45,887 nucleotides of DNA from an uncultured Clostridia bacterium (GTDB lineage Bacteria; Bacillota; Clostridia; Oscillospirales; Ruminococcaceae): the NCBI GenBank assembly GCA_947625155.1, contig CANQNG010000018.1, positions 1-45,887 of the forward strand, in the 5' to 3' direction. The notes under the pieces are model-generated. The model had not been told where the DNA came from. It ran no database searches and was given only the letters and a program-made list of their open reading frames with translations. Of the stretch, positions 1-9,036 are shown piece after piece; within the stretch, counting starts at the first letter, position 1, and each line of letters begins with the position of its first letter. The translations under genes and the position numbers were made by a program.

Positions 1-169
1 GACAACGGCTCGGCGGCTTCATTTTACCTATGCACTTTTGGAGCCCTTTTTCTGCATTTCTATTTTACCATAAACAGGCATTCTGTGAAAAATGCAGAAT
101 GGCTTTATCGAAACTGCTGTATTTCATGCCTTTCAGTGATACGATATACAAAAGATCCTAAATGTGCCC
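1..169. other. intergenic left edge, no gene seen
   Basis: No supported coding region, repeat or RNA gene was found before the promoter at 170. An open frame that starts at 85 overlaps the TSCPD gene in another frame and has no ribosome-binding site, so it is treated as a shadow. Confidence 0.5.
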
Positions 170-198
170 TTGACAAATTCTTACAGATATGCTATACT
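170..198 (+). promoter_or_regulatory. sigma-A type promoter of TSCPD gene
   Basis: TTGACA at 170-175 and TATACT at 193-198 are separated by 17 bases. Transcription would start near 205, giving a leader of about 80 bases before the ATG at 284. The stretch 200-269 contains six GATC sites and a small hairpin (TGGATC/GATCCA). Confidence 0.8.
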
Positions 199-283
199 GG
201 ATCTGGGATCAGTCATGATCGCTGCCCGCATTGGATCCACAAGATCCATAGAAAACTGAAAGCAGGATCGAGGAGGTATTATC

Positions 284-550
284 ATGTTTCACTACGAATA
301 CAAGACACATGGCACCTGTTCGCAGGTGATCGCACTGGATCTGGACGGAAATGTCGTTCACAATGTCCGCTTCACAGGCGGCTGCAACGGCAACCTGAAA
401 GCCATTTCCATTCTGGTCGAGGGCAGCACCGTCGAGGAGATCGAGAAGAAACTCAGCGGCGTTCTCTGCGGCTACAAACAGACTTCCTGCTCCGATCAGC
501 TCTCCAAAGCTGTCCGGGAGGCGTATGAAGCTTCCACAGCCAACGCATAG
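284..550 (+). CDS. TSCPD domain-containing small protein
   Basis: An 88-residue protein of the TIGR03905/TSCPD family, a short cysteine-containing domain found alone or at the end of ribonucleotide reductase-related proteins; its biochemical role is not established. Cysteines lie at positions 12, 34, 62 and 69. The family signature appears as TSCSDQL near residues 67-73, with Ser in place of the usual Pro. The start is fixed by AGGAGG about 7 bases before the ATG. It is a single-gene unit: its own promoter lies at 170-198 and a strong hairpin terminator follows at 557. It converges on glgA. Family assignment is good, function unknown. Confidence 0.85.
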   Translation: MFHYEYKTHGTCSQVIALDLDGNVVHNVRFTGGCNGNLKAISILVEGSTVEEIEKKLSGVLCGYKQTSCSDQLSKAVREAYEASTANA

Positions 551-556
551 CCTGAA

Positions 557-590
557 GGGTGCGCATTCCGCAGAATGCGCACCCTCTTTC
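557..590 (+). terminator. intrinsic terminator of TSCPD gene
   Basis: A perfect 12-bp stem (GGGTGCGCATTC / GAATGCGCACCC) with a 4-base loop at 557-584 is followed by a T-rich run. It begins 6 bases after the stop codon. It could also block glgA transcripts from the other side, but the T-run lies only on the plus strand. Confidence 0.85.
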
Positions 591-625
591 TTTTCCTCTA
601 TGCTGTTTTGCCGGGATAGTCCCTT

Positions 626-2044
626 TTAATTGCTGCAAAGTTCCTTATATAGTCCGATATAGGCATCCGCAGACCGTTCCCAGCTAAAATCAGTGGAGAG
701 CGCCCGCTTCACGAGCTTGCTCCATTCCTCATGCACATCATAAGCCTCCCTTGCCCTCCGGCAGGCATCCAGCATGTCATGCGCATTGTAGGTCTTGAAC
801 GTAAAGCCGTTCCCGTCCTTGTCACCGTCATCCCTGACGGAATCCCGCAGACCGCCTGTCTCACGCACAATGGGGATCGTACCGTACCGCATGGAGATCA
901 TCTGTGCAAGACCGCAGGGTTCGCTCTGCGACGGCATCAGGAACATATCCGCCCCCGCATAGATCTTTCGTGCCAGATCCGGCTGGAAGCCAAGCGTCAC
1001 GCTGACCTTGTCCGGATAGCGCCACTGCATTTCGGAGAAGAAATCCTCATAGACCTTTTCCCCGCTGCCAAGAATGGCGAATTTATACCCTAAGCCGACA
1101 ATGTCCTCAAATACGTATCGGATCAGATCAATGCCCTTGTGGGAAACAAAGCGTGTAACGATGCCAATGACCGGCTCATCTCCCTCTTGCAGAGCCAGCT
1201 CCGAGAGCAAGGCTTCCTTGCAGGCTTTTTTGCCGGCAGGGCGGGATGCACTGAATTTCTTGGCGATCAGCATATCCTTTGCCGGATCATACAGCTTCGT
1301 GTCGATCCCATTGAGGATGCCGCAGAGCTTATACTGCTTATTGACAAGGATCCTGTCAAGCCCATGCGAATACCATGGGTCAAGGATCTCCCACGCATAG
1401 CTGGGACTGACGGTCGTGATCTTATCTGCTGTCTCAATAGCACCTTTCATCATGTTGATCGCACCGTCATATTCCAAAATACCCATGTGATAAAGCGGTA
1501 TGCCCATGACCTCATTGAGCACTTCCCTGCCGTAACACCCCTGATACTGGATATTATGGATGGTGAACACGTGCCTGATATTCTGATAGCCCTGCTGGTA
1601 CTTGTAGAATACCTGATAGAATACCGGAATGAGTGCCGTCTGCCAGTCGTTTTCGTTGATGATGTCCGGAGCAAAGTCGATATAGCGCAGCATCTCCAGA
1701 ACGGCTCTCGAAAAGAATACAAAGCGCTCGCAGTCGTCATAGAAGCCATACAGCCCCTCACGCCCGAAGTAGTATTCATTATCGATGAAGTAATACGTTA
1801 CACCGTTCCAGATCGCAGTAAAAATGCCGCAATACTGTTTCCGCCAAGAAACATCGACTGTAATGTTGGTCAGGAATGTGAGCTGCGCCCGGAGTTCAGG
1901 GCGCATGGATCGATACAGCGGGATGACGACCCGGCAGTCATGCCCCTTGGTGCGGATAGCAGCAGGCAGTGAGCCGATCACGTCAGCCAGACCGCCGGAG
2001 GCTGCAAACGGTACAGCCTCACTGGCAGCAAACAGGATATTCAA
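626..2044 (-). CDS. glgA: glycogen synthase (ADP-glucose), GlgA
   Basis: A 472-residue GT5 glycosyltransferase that transfers glucose from ADP-glucose to the non-reducing end of an alpha-1,4-glucan in the cytoplasm. The N-terminus MNILFAASEAVPF followed by SGGLADV is the ADP-glucose-binding start typical of bacterial GlgA (usually KTGGLADV). The C-terminal half has PSQSEPCGLAQM and RETGGLRDSV, the GT-B nucleotide-binding end. The start codon is TTG at 2044: an in-frame TTG sits 6 bases after GGGTGA, and no in-frame ATG fits the conserved N-terminus. It is the last gene of glgB-glgC-glgD-glgA, 19 bases after glgD. Confidence 0.95.
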   Translation of the reverse strand: MNILFAASEAVPFAASGGLADVIGSLPAAIRTKGHDCRVVIPLYRSMRPELRAQLTFLTNITVDVSWRKQYCGIFTAIWNGVTYYFIDNEYYFGREGLYGFYDDCERFVFFSRAVLEMLRYIDFAPDIINENDWQTALIPVFYQVFYKYQQGYQNIRHVFTIHNIQYQGCYGREVLNEVMGIPLYHMGILEYDGAINMMKGAIETADKITTVSPSYAWEILDPWYSHGLDRILVNKQYKLCGILNGIDTKLYDPAKDMLIAKKFSASRPAGKKACKEALLSELALQEGDEPVIGIVTRFVSHKGIDLIRYVFEDIVGLGYKFAILGSGEKVYEDFFSEMQWRYPDKVSVTLGFQPDLARKIYAGADMFLMPSQSEPCGLAQMISMRYGTIPIVRETGGLRDSVRDDGDKDGNGFTFKTYNAHDMLDACRRAREAYDVHEEWSKLVKRALSTDFSWERSADAYIGLYKELCSN

Positions 2045-2063
2045 GGTTCATCACCCTTCCAGA

Positions 2064-3191
2064 TCATAATTTAGCGTTCTTTCCGATATAGACAGGATAG
2101 CTCTCCGAACCGGTCAGCACTCTGCCGTCCTCGGTGGTGACATTCTTATCCGTAATGACAGATGTGAGCTGGCAGTTGTTGGCGATCGCAGTTCCCTGCA
2201 TCAGTACGCAGTTGCGCACCACGCTGCCTCTGCCGACCTTGACACCACGGAACAGGATACTGTTCTCGACCGTTCCCTCGATGACGCAGCCGTCCGCAAT
2301 GAGCGAATTCTTCACCTTGGATTCCAGACCGTATTTTACAGGTCCGTTGTCGCCGGTCTTGGTATAGATGGGAGCACTCGGGAGGAACAGTGCATTGCGG
2401 TTCTCCGGCTTGAGCAGTGCAAGATTTGCCTGATAGTAGCTCTTGACGGAGTCTATTCTGGAGAAATAGCCGTCAAACTGATAGCCCATGAAATTGAACT
2501 CATTGACCCTTGCTTGGAGACAGTCACGGATCAGGCTGGGCTGATTGCGGCTGGCAGCATCCTTGACGAGTTTTGCCAGAAAATCCTTGCGCATCACATA
2601 CATATCAAGGCAGATATTGCATTCCCCGGACAACTGCGGGTCGATCAGCACGGAACGGATCCTGCGGGTATCGTCCATTTCAATGACATCCACACCGGAA
2701 CCGGAATCCTCACTGTAGGTATACTTTCCGCATACAACGGTAATATCCGCATTTGTCTCGATATGCTGCTTGATCACCTCGGCAAAATTCACATTGGCAA
2801 CAAAGTCGCAGTCTGCCAGAACTACATACTCACAGTTGGAATATTCCACGAAATTCCATACATTATTCAGTGCTTCCAGACGGCCTCTGTACACGCCCTC
2901 TCCGATGCTCTGGGAGAACGGCGGAAGGAGATTCAGACCGCCCTTCTTGCGGGCAAGATCCCATTCACGGCCCGTGCCCAGATGATCGAGCAGAGAACCA
3001 TAATTGGATTTGGTGATGACACCGACTTCCGTAATACCGGAATTGACCATATTAGAAAGCGGGAAATCGATCAGACGGTATCTGCCGCCAAACATCACAG
3101 AACCCATTGTCCGCTTCTTCGTCAGTTCCACAACGGCAGAATCATGCAATGATGCAAAGATCAGACCGAGTACATTATTATTTACGCCCAT
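2064..3191 (-). CDS. glgD: GlgD, ADP-glucose pyrophosphorylase regulatory subunit
   Basis: A 375-residue homologue of GlgC. In Firmicutes GlgD pairs with GlgC to form a heteromeric glucose-1-phosphate adenylyltransferase. The nucleotide-binding loop of catalytic subunits (GGxGSRL) is absent and replaced by GLIFASLHDSAVVEL, while the FGGRYRLIDFPLSN segment is kept, which is diagnostic of GlgD. A left-handed beta-helix repeat region occupies the C-terminal third. The ATG at 3191 is preceded by AAGGAGG. It lies 12 bases after glgC. The likely role is activation of GlgC rather than catalysis; this is family knowledge, not seen directly. Confidence 0.93.
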   Translation of the reverse strand: MGVNNNVLGLIFASLHDSAVVELTKKRTMGSVMFGGRYRLIDFPLSNMVNSGITEVGVITKSNYGSLLDHLGTGREWDLARKKGGLNLLPPFSQSIGEGVYRGRLEALNNVWNFVEYSNCEYVVLADCDFVANVNFAEVIKQHIETNADITVVCGKYTYSEDSGSGVDVIEMDDTRRIRSVLIDPQLSGECNICLDMYVMRKDFLAKLVKDAASRNQPSLIRDCLQARVNEFNFMGYQFDGYFSRIDSVKSYYQANLALLKPENRNALFLPSAPIYTKTGDNGPVKYGLESKVKNSLIADGCVIEGTVENSILFRGVKVGRGSVVRNCVLMQGTAIANNCQLTSVITDKNVTTEDGRVLTGSESYPVYIGKNAKL

Positions 3192-3203
3192 TATGTAGCC
3201 TCC

Positions 3204-4406
3204 TTACACATTCTCAGAGATGATGTCCTTTGGACGGACGACCGCATTGGCAGAGATCGTTACATTGTGACCAACAACAGCAATGCCCCAGTCATCACGG
3301 TTTTCGATATTCTCAGGGCTAATGCCGATCTTCGCACCGGATCCTACAACACAGTTCTCACCGACGATCGCATATTCCACCACTGCGCCGGACTTCACGA
3401 CCGTACCGGGCATGAGGATGGAATAGTTGACGACCGCACCCTCCTCAATGGTGACACCGGAGAAGATGACGGAGAAATCCACCTCACCGCTGATGCTTGA
3501 GCCCTCTGTGATCATGGAGTTCTCGATCTTGGCATTTTCGCCGATGTACTGCGGGGGCATATTGTTATGACGGGCATAGACTTTCCACGAACGGTCGTAG
3601 AGGTCAAGCGGAACGCTTGGGCTAAGCAGGTCCATATTGGCTTCCCACAGGCTGTCCAGCGTACCGACATCCTTCCAGTAGCCGTCAAAGGTATAGGCAA
3701 ACAGACGTTCCTTATTCTGGAGCATTGCCGGGATGATATCCTTGCCGAAGTCCTTTGAACCGGTATTGGCATTCTCATTCTCAATGAGGTATTTCTTCAG
3801 CTTCGACCATGTAAAGCAATAGATACCCATGGATGCAAGGGTCGATTCGGGTTCTTTCGGCTTTTCTGTGAACCGTACCACACGGTTCTCCGCATCACAG
3901 GTCATGATGCCAAACCGGGAAGCCTCCTCCATTGGCACATCAATGACTGCGATCGTGCCGTCGGAATGGTTCTTCTCGTGGAACTCGACCAACTTGGAAT
4001 AGTCCATTTTATAGATATGGTCGCCGCCGAGGATGATCACATACTCAGGGTCATACCGTTCAATGAAGCGCATATTCTGATAGATGGCATTTGCCGTTCC
4101 CTGAAACCAGTCCGCACCCTCTTTGGTCTCGAACGGTGACAGCACATGCACACCGCCGTACATTCTGTCCAGATCCCACGGCTGCCCATTGCCGATGTAT
4201 TCATTGAGGACAAGCGGCTGGTACTGAGTCAGGACACCGACCGTGTCAATGCCGGAATTGGTGCAGTTAGACAGCGCAAAGTCAATGATGCGATACTTTC
4301 CGCCGTAGGGAACAGCCGGCTTTGCCACATTCTGCGTCAGGGCATACAGTCTGCTTCCCTGCCCTCCTGCCAGCAGCATTGCAATGACTTTTTTCTTAGC
4401 GTTCAT
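3204..4406 (-). CDS. glgC: glucose-1-phosphate adenylyltransferase GlgC
   Basis: A 400-residue catalytic subunit making ADP-glucose from glucose-1-phosphate and ATP, the committed step of glycogen synthesis. The N-terminus has [10 protein letters not shown], then [30 protein letters not shown] is the metal/nucleotide site, FTEKPKEP the sugar-phosphate region, and the C-terminus is a beta-helix. A longer frame opens at 4442, but AGGAGGAG lies 5 bases before the ATG at 4406 and the conserved N-terminus begins there, so 4406 is chosen. It is second in the glg operon, after an 86-base gap that carries an inverted repeat. Confidence 0.95.
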   Translation of the reverse strand: MNAKKKVIAMLLAGGQGSRLYALTQNVAKPAVPYGGKYRIIDFALSNCTNSGIDTVGVLTQYQPLVLNEYIGNGQPWDLDRMYGGVHVLSPFETKEGADWFQGTANAIYQNMRFIERYDPEYVIILGGDHIYKMDYSKLVEFHEKNHSDGTIAVIDVPMEEASRFGIMTCDAENRVVRFTEKPKEPESTLASMGIYCFTWSKLKKYLIENENANTGSKDFGKDIIPAMLQNKERLFAYTFDGYWKDVGTLDSLWEANMDLLSPSVPLDLYDRSWKVYARHNNMPPQYIGENAKIENSMITEGSSISGEVDFSVIFSGVTIEEGAVVNYSILMPGTVVKSGAVVEYAIVGENCVVGSGAKIGISPENIENRDDWGIAVVGHNVTISANAVVRPKDIISENV

Positions 4407-4437
4407 AATACTCCTCCTAATAGACGATTTCATTTCA

Positions 4438-4485
4438 CACATACAGGAACATCCGGGCAGACCTACCCGGTGTTCCCTGTATGTG
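4438..4485 (-). other. intercistronic hairpin between glgB and glgC
   Basis: CACATACAGG at 4438-4447 pairs with CCTGTATGTG at 4476-4485. Inner bases (GAACA, CCGGG) pair with CCCGG and TGTTC, giving about 20 paired bases with two bulges and an 8-base loop. No T-run follows in the direction of transcription. It therefore looks more like an RNA-processing or stability element than a terminator. Confidence 0.6.
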
Positions 4486-4492
4486 GATCGGT

Positions 4493-6484
4493 TTATTCTT
4501 CAGCACTGACAGTTTCTTCTGCCTTGACAGTCTCCGCTTCAGCCTTTGCTGCCTTGGCAATAGCAGCCTTGGAGCGCTGTTTCTTCATCACACGCTTGAG
4601 ATAGAGCACAGAAAGTGCCGGCAAAGTCAGGGAAATGCACTGATCGAAGCCATGCATACCATGATCAATGGTCTTATAGGACGGCTTGGCAAGTCCGTTG
4701 CCGCCGAATTCCTTGGCATCCGTGCTGAACACGAGCTTGTACTCTCCTTCAAACGGCACGCCGATCTTGTAATCCTCCCGTGTCACCGGAACGAAATTGC
4801 ACACAGCGATCAGTTCAATGCCGTCATCGGCGATCCTCCGGAACGCAATGACGCTCTGCTTGTAGTCGTCATGGGAGATCCAGCTAAAGCCGCCCCAAGA
4901 ATCATCATTGTCCCACAGTGCCGGTGTATCCAGATAGAGTGCATTGAGCTTTGCCACATAGTCCTGCATCTGCTTGTGGGGTGTTTCTTCAAGCAGATGC
5001 CAGTCCAGTTCCGTCTGATAATTCCATTCGTTGCGCTGCGCAAATTCCTGTCCCATAAAGAGCATTTTCTTGCCGGGATGTGCCATCATATAGGCAAGGA
5101 ACGCACGGTAGGAGGCGAACTTATCGCCCTCCAGACCCGGCATCTTATTGATCATGGAGCATTTACCGTAGACGATCTCATCGTGGGAGATCGGCAGGAT
5201 ATAGTTTTCCGAGAAACAATAGAAGAACGAGAAAGTCAGCTTGTCATGGTTGAAAGCACGGTAGATCGGATCAAGGGACATATACATGAGCATGTCGTTC
5301 ATCCAGCCCATGTTCCACTTGAAGTTAAAGCCCAGACCGCCGATGTCGGTCGGCTTTGTCACCAGAGGCCATGCCGTGGATTCCTCCGCGATCATGAGGA
5401 CATCCGGATGCTTAGCGAACACAGCTTCATTGAGGTGGCGGAAAAATTCCACAGCTTCGAGGTTCTCGTTGCCGCCGTTGATGTTGGCAGTCCATTCGCC
5501 GTCTCTCCGGTCGTAGTCCAGATACAGCATGGAAGCCACCGCATCCACACGCAGCCCGTCTAGGTGGAATTCATCGAGCCAGTAGCAGGCACTTGAGATC
5601 AGGAACGAGCAGACCTCGCCCTTTCCGTAGTCAAACACCCTTGTCCCCCATGATCTATGCTCCATTTTCTTCGGGTCGGTGTATTCATAGCAGCACGTCC
5701 CGTCAAATTCATACAGACCGGAAGCATCTTTCGGGAAATGCGCCGGCACCCAGTCTAAAATGACACCAATGCCTGCTTGGTGGAAAATATCGATCATCTC
5801 ACGGAACTGATCCGGTGTTCCGTAGCGGGAAGTCGGTGCAAAATAGCCTGTTACCTGATAGCCCCAAGAGCCGTCGTAGGGATATTCTGTCAGGGGCATG
5901 AATTCAATGTGGGTGTAGGACATCTTTTTCAGGTATTTTACCATTTCACGTGCAAAAGTGGGATAATCCGGCACTGTGCCGTCCGAATTATGCTTCCAGG
6001 AGTCCAGATGCACCTCATAGATATTCATGGGCCGCTTGTAAACGACCTGCTTCTTCTTTTCCTCCAGCCATGCGGCATCGTTCCAAGTATAGCTGCTCTC
6101 ATAGATCTTGGAAGCGGTCGCAGGGCGGGTCTCGAAGTGATTGCCATATGGGTCGGATTTCAACCGGATCTCGCCTGTTTTCGTTTCGATGCTGTACTTA
6201 TAGGCATCGAACTGTGCCAGACCGGGAACGACTGCCTCCCACACACCGTCTGCGATCAGCTCCATCGGGTTTTTTTCACGATCCCATTCATTGAAGTCGC
6301 CCACAACAGAGATGCTGACGGCATTGGGTGCCCATACACGAAAACGGTGTTTTTTCACCCCATCCTCCGTGATCGGATGGACGCCAAAGAACTTGTAGCC
6401 TTCACTATTCTTGCCCTGATAAAATAAATAGAGCGGGAAATCGTTCGGGTTTGTTTTGCTTGGGTTGCTGTTAATTTCGTTCAT
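4493..6484 (-). CDS. glgB: 1,4-alpha-glucan branching enzyme GlgB
   Basis: A 663-residue GH13 enzyme that cuts alpha-1,4 chains and rejoins them as alpha-1,6 branches. An N-terminal CBM48-like segment (about 45-125, with WAPNA and GDFNEWD) precedes the barrel. Catalytic motifs are [10 protein letters not shown] (nucleophile Asp314) and MIAEEST (Glu367/368), with [12 protein letters not shown] as the third conserved region. The last about 30 residues are a Lys/Ala/Glu-rich tail not usual in the family. The ATG at 6484 follows AAGGGGGG. It is first in the glg operon, with a promoter at 6506-6534. Confidence 0.95.
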   Translation of the reverse strand: MNEINSNPSKTNPNDFPLYLFYQGKNSEGYKFFGVHPITEDGVKKHRFRVWAPNAVSISVVGDFNEWDREKNPMELIADGVWEAVVPGLAQFDAYKYSIETKTGEIRLKSDPYGNHFETRPATASKIYESSYTWNDAAWLEEKKKQVVYKRPMNIYEVHLDSWKHNSDGTVPDYPTFAREMVKYLKKMSYTHIEFMPLTEYPYDGSWGYQVTGYFAPTSRYGTPDQFREMIDIFHQAGIGVILDWVPAHFPKDASGLYEFDGTCCYEYTDPKKMEHRSWGTRVFDYGKGEVCSFLISSACYWLDEFHLDGLRVDAVASMLYLDYDRRDGEWTANINGGNENLEAVEFFRHLNEAVFAKHPDVLMIAEESTAWPLVTKPTDIGGLGFNFKWNMGWMNDMLMYMSLDPIYRAFNHDKLTFSFFYCFSENYILPISHDEIVYGKCSMINKMPGLEGDKFASYRAFLAYMMAHPGKKMLFMGQEFAQRNEWNYQTELDWHLLEETPHKQMQDYVAKLNALYLDTPALWDNDDSWGGFSWISHDDYKQSVIAFRRIADDGIELIAVCNFVPVTREDYKIGVPFEGEYKLVFSTDAKEFGGNGLAKPSYKTIDHGMHGFDQCISLTLPALSVLYLKRVMKKQRSKAAIAKAAKAEAETVKAEETVSAEE

Positions 6485-6505
6485 AGCATTACCCCCCTTA
6501 TACTT

Positions 6506-6534
6506 ATTTTATCAGAAATTACGCTATGTTTCAA
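6506..6534 (-). promoter_or_regulatory. promoter of glg operon
   Basis: Reading the minus strand, TTGAAA (6534-6529) and TAAAAT (6511-6506) are 17 bases apart, just upstream of glgB. No terminator was recognised between spoIIE and this promoter, so read-through from spoIIE is possible. Confidence 0.65.
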
Positions 6535-6613
6535 GTATTTTCCTCGCTCGTGTCAAAATTTCATAGGTTATCATAATTTATGGCTTTCTTTTTTGTGCAA
6601 CTCGCACAATTCT

Positions 6614-8887
6614 TTAAGCGTTTGCCGGGGAAGGGATCGGTTCCGGAAGGATCGTATTGTCGAATTTTCTGATCTTGCACATGTTTTCTGCACACAATCT
6701 GGCAACAATGACAGTCATGTCATCCCGTACTTCACCGCCGTGAAAGACCGCTGCTTTCTCACAGACTGCCTGTGTGATCTCCTCTAAGGAAAGATCCTGC
6801 CAGAGGAGCTGTTTGATATAGGGATACTCTGCTTCTCCAATGCCGTCCGAAAGCATCACGACCGCATCATCAGCGACTGCCGTCATATGCTTCCGGGAGG
6901 GCATTGCATCCGGTACGATCCCCACGGGGAAGCTCCCGGATGCAATGCGCTGCACCTGTCCCCCGTGGCTGAACAAAGTCGCAGCAGCGCCAGACTTGTA
7001 AAGTGTCAGCTCCCCGGAATCCGCATGGAGCATCAGCACATCGAGCGTTGCAAAATTTTCCGTGTTCGTTTCGGTCAGCAGCATGGTATTCACAAGGCGT
7101 ATTGCCGTTTCAGCAGGCATTCCGCTGCACACCATCCGCCGGAATGTCCGCACAGCGATCCTCGAAGCAAGGGAAGCCGTACTGCCGCTGCCCATGCCGT
7201 CCGAAAGTACCAGATACTGATCCCCCACTGCATCCGTAAAGCCGTCCGCATGGTCGCCGCAGCGCTCACTGGCTGGCGCATTCACGCTCCGCACGGCATA
7301 CTCGAGATGATAGGGCGGTGTCTGATAAAAGCAAATGCGGCTGTTTTGCGGCATGGAAACACCGGAGACCGGAACGCCCAGACTCCGGGCAAGCAATGTC
7401 TGCACAGAGGACACCGGAAACTCTGCCTGCCGTGTATAGATCTCCGCTGCATACCGTCCGCTGCGCATCCGGTAGACAAAGCAGGCTGCCTCCGGGCAGG
7501 CACATTGCTGTAAAATGCGCCGGAGCGATCCCGTCTCCGGCATGCAGATATGCTCCGCCCGCCGCTTTGCGGAATCATTTGCAAGGTCTTCCAGCAGGTG
7601 CAAATATTCCAGCGTAACTGCACGGTTCTGGAGCATATGAACACGCTGCATCTGCTGTAAGGCTGTCCGGTGTGAGGTTTCCTTCATGCACTCCCGGAGC
7701 TTTGCCTTGCGGAGACAATGTGCTATCGCTGCGGGACATGGCTCCCGGTCAGGCTCATGCAGCAACAGACGGAATGCCTGTTCCGTGGCAGTCCCCTGCT
7801 GCCGCCAGCAGGTATTCCGGTCCTTGCAGTCGCCGCAAAGACTGCTGCGCACCTGTGCCACGGCATCTTCCGGCTCTGCAATGGTCAGACGGTGCATCAC
7901 CGCAGCAGTTTCTTCACGCAGTTCCGCTAAAGCTTCCCCGACGAGCTGTTCCTGATATACAGTACGGCTCTGCACGGGGGCAGGTGTGTCCATACACAAA
8001 AACCGATGCAGCTCCACATGGCTGCACAGCGCATAGACACCGCACGCCAGCAGCAGTTCCGCTGCTATTTTTGCCAGCCCGATACTGCTGTCCAGAACGG
8101 CACTGCTCATGAACTGCATCAGAAAAAAAACGGGGATATACAGGGCATTCGGCAGCTTGTACAGAAAGCCTGCCAGCATCGCTGTCACCGGCAGGAACAG
8201 CAGCGGCATACCCAGTTTCACACTGCACAGCACAACACCGCAAGCCGTCAGCGCACCGCAGAGCGTTCCGCCGTTCTGCCGGAACTGCTTTGCCCCCAGC
8301 AGTGTCACGGTGATACCCACGATCCTCCCCACGTTGCAGAGCGGAAAGTCCAGCCCGCACAAAGCCGTAATGATCAGAAGATAGCACAGCGCAAAGGTAA
8401 AACTTCTCCCTGCCCCCAGTGTGATGCGCCTGTGCGCCCCGAATGCTTCCACAGCATCTGCAATAAAATAGGCAGCAACGCCCGTCAGCATTGCCTCTGC
8501 TATGTACAGCGGCAGTCTGCCGCTGCCGCCGTAAAATACCAGATCGAGCAGGAAAGCCGCTGCAATGCCGTTCACTGCCGTCAAAAAGCTGACTGTATGC
8601 GGACGAAAGCTCTCCCGGAGCAGAACTTTCACACAGGTCACACATACCAGAAATGTCAGCAAATAGTGCATACCCGCCGAAGCACCGGATACCGCATATG
8701 CCGCCAGTGAACCGAGCAAAATACAAAACGCATACAGCGGCTCACAGCAGCCTGCCATGGCTGCCGCAAGCGGTGAAGCAACGCCGCTCACCGTTCCCAC
8801 AGACAGCAAAAAGCCCCCTGCAACAGCACCCAGACAGAGTACCGGGAGTCTCACCGCTTCTTTCTGCCACAGTTTTTGCCAAATCAT
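6614..8887 (-). CDS. spoIIE: stage II sporulation protein E (SpoIIE)
   Basis: A 757-residue membrane-bound PP2C-type serine phosphatase. In Bacillus SpoIIE sits at the asymmetric septum and dephosphorylates SpoIIAA to release sigma-F. The first about 300 residues are a run of hydrophobic segments, consistent with the 10-TM domain; a cysteine-containing central domain follows (CGDCKDRNTC). The C-terminal phosphatase carries LSDGMGSG (Asp563), LSDGIGE (Asp681) and RDDMTV (Asp722/723), the metal-binding aspartates. GGAGAGG lies 8 bases before the ATG. It is a single gene between rsmA and glgB with an unusual promoter. The call supports a spore-forming host. Confidence 0.93.
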   Translation of the reverse strand: MIWQKLWQKEAVRLPVLCLGAVAGGFLLSVGTVSGVASPLAAAMAGCCEPLYAFCILLGSLAAYAVSGASAGMHYLLTFLVCVTCVKVLLRESFRPHTVSFLTAVNGIAAAFLLDLVFYGGSGRLPLYIAEAMLTGVAAYFIADAVEAFGAHRRITLGAGRSFTFALCYLLIITALCGLDFPLCNVGRIVGITVTLLGAKQFRQNGGTLCGALTACGVVLCSVKLGMPLLFLPVTAMLAGFLYKLPNALYIPVFFLMQFMSSAVLDSSIGLAKIAAELLLACGVYALCSHVELHRFLCMDTPAPVQSRTVYQEQLVGEALAELREETAAVMHRLTIAEPEDAVAQVRSSLCGDCKDRNTCWRQQGTATEQAFRLLLHEPDREPCPAAIAHCLRKAKLRECMKETSHRTALQQMQRVHMLQNRAVTLEYLHLLEDLANDSAKRRAEHICMPETGSLRRILQQCACPEAACFVYRMRSGRYAAEIYTRQAEFPVSSVQTLLARSLGVPVSGVSMPQNSRICFYQTPPYHLEYAVRSVNAPASERCGDHADGFTDAVGDQYLVLSDGMGSGSTASLASRIAVRTFRRMVCSGMPAETAIRLVNTMLLTETNTENFATLDVLMLHADSGELTLYKSGAAATLFSHGGQVQRIASGSFPVGIVPDAMPSRKHMTAVADDAVVMLSDGIGEAEYPYIKQLLWQDLSLEEITQAVCEKAAVFHGGEVRDDMTVIVARLCAENMCKIRKFDNTILPEPIPSPANA

Positions 8888-8945
8888 CTGCCATCCTCTC
8901 CTTTTCAGAAATCAGTGCCGGAGCTTGTCCGGTCTCTTTATTTCT

Positions 8946-8978
8946 ATTATACAGGAGTGACTGTGAATAGTTTGTCAA
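8946..8978 (-). promoter_or_regulatory. spoIIE promoter with 21-bp spacer and 0A-like box
   Basis: On the minus strand TTGACA (8978-8973) and TATAAT (8951-8946) are both perfect but separated by 21 bases. Bacillus spoIIE and spoIIG promoters show the same over-long spacing and need Spo0A~P. The plus strand at 8971-8980 reads TTTGTCAAAA, one base away from the core 0A box TGTCGAA and overlapping the -35. Confidence 0.7.
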
Positions 8979-9036
8979 AACAGACTGCAAATTCAAAGCA
9001 GTTTCCGTAGAGGCAGTGCTATTTCCTGCGATTAGG

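Noticed and set aside
85-528. 147-residue open frame overlapping the TSCPD gene
   Set aside because: No ribosome site, wrong frame relative to a well-supported family gene, and Arg/His-rich shadow composition.
1139-1972. 277-residue plus-strand frame opposite glgA
   Set aside because: It is antisense to conserved glgA codons; the long open frame follows from high GC codon structure, not from a gene.
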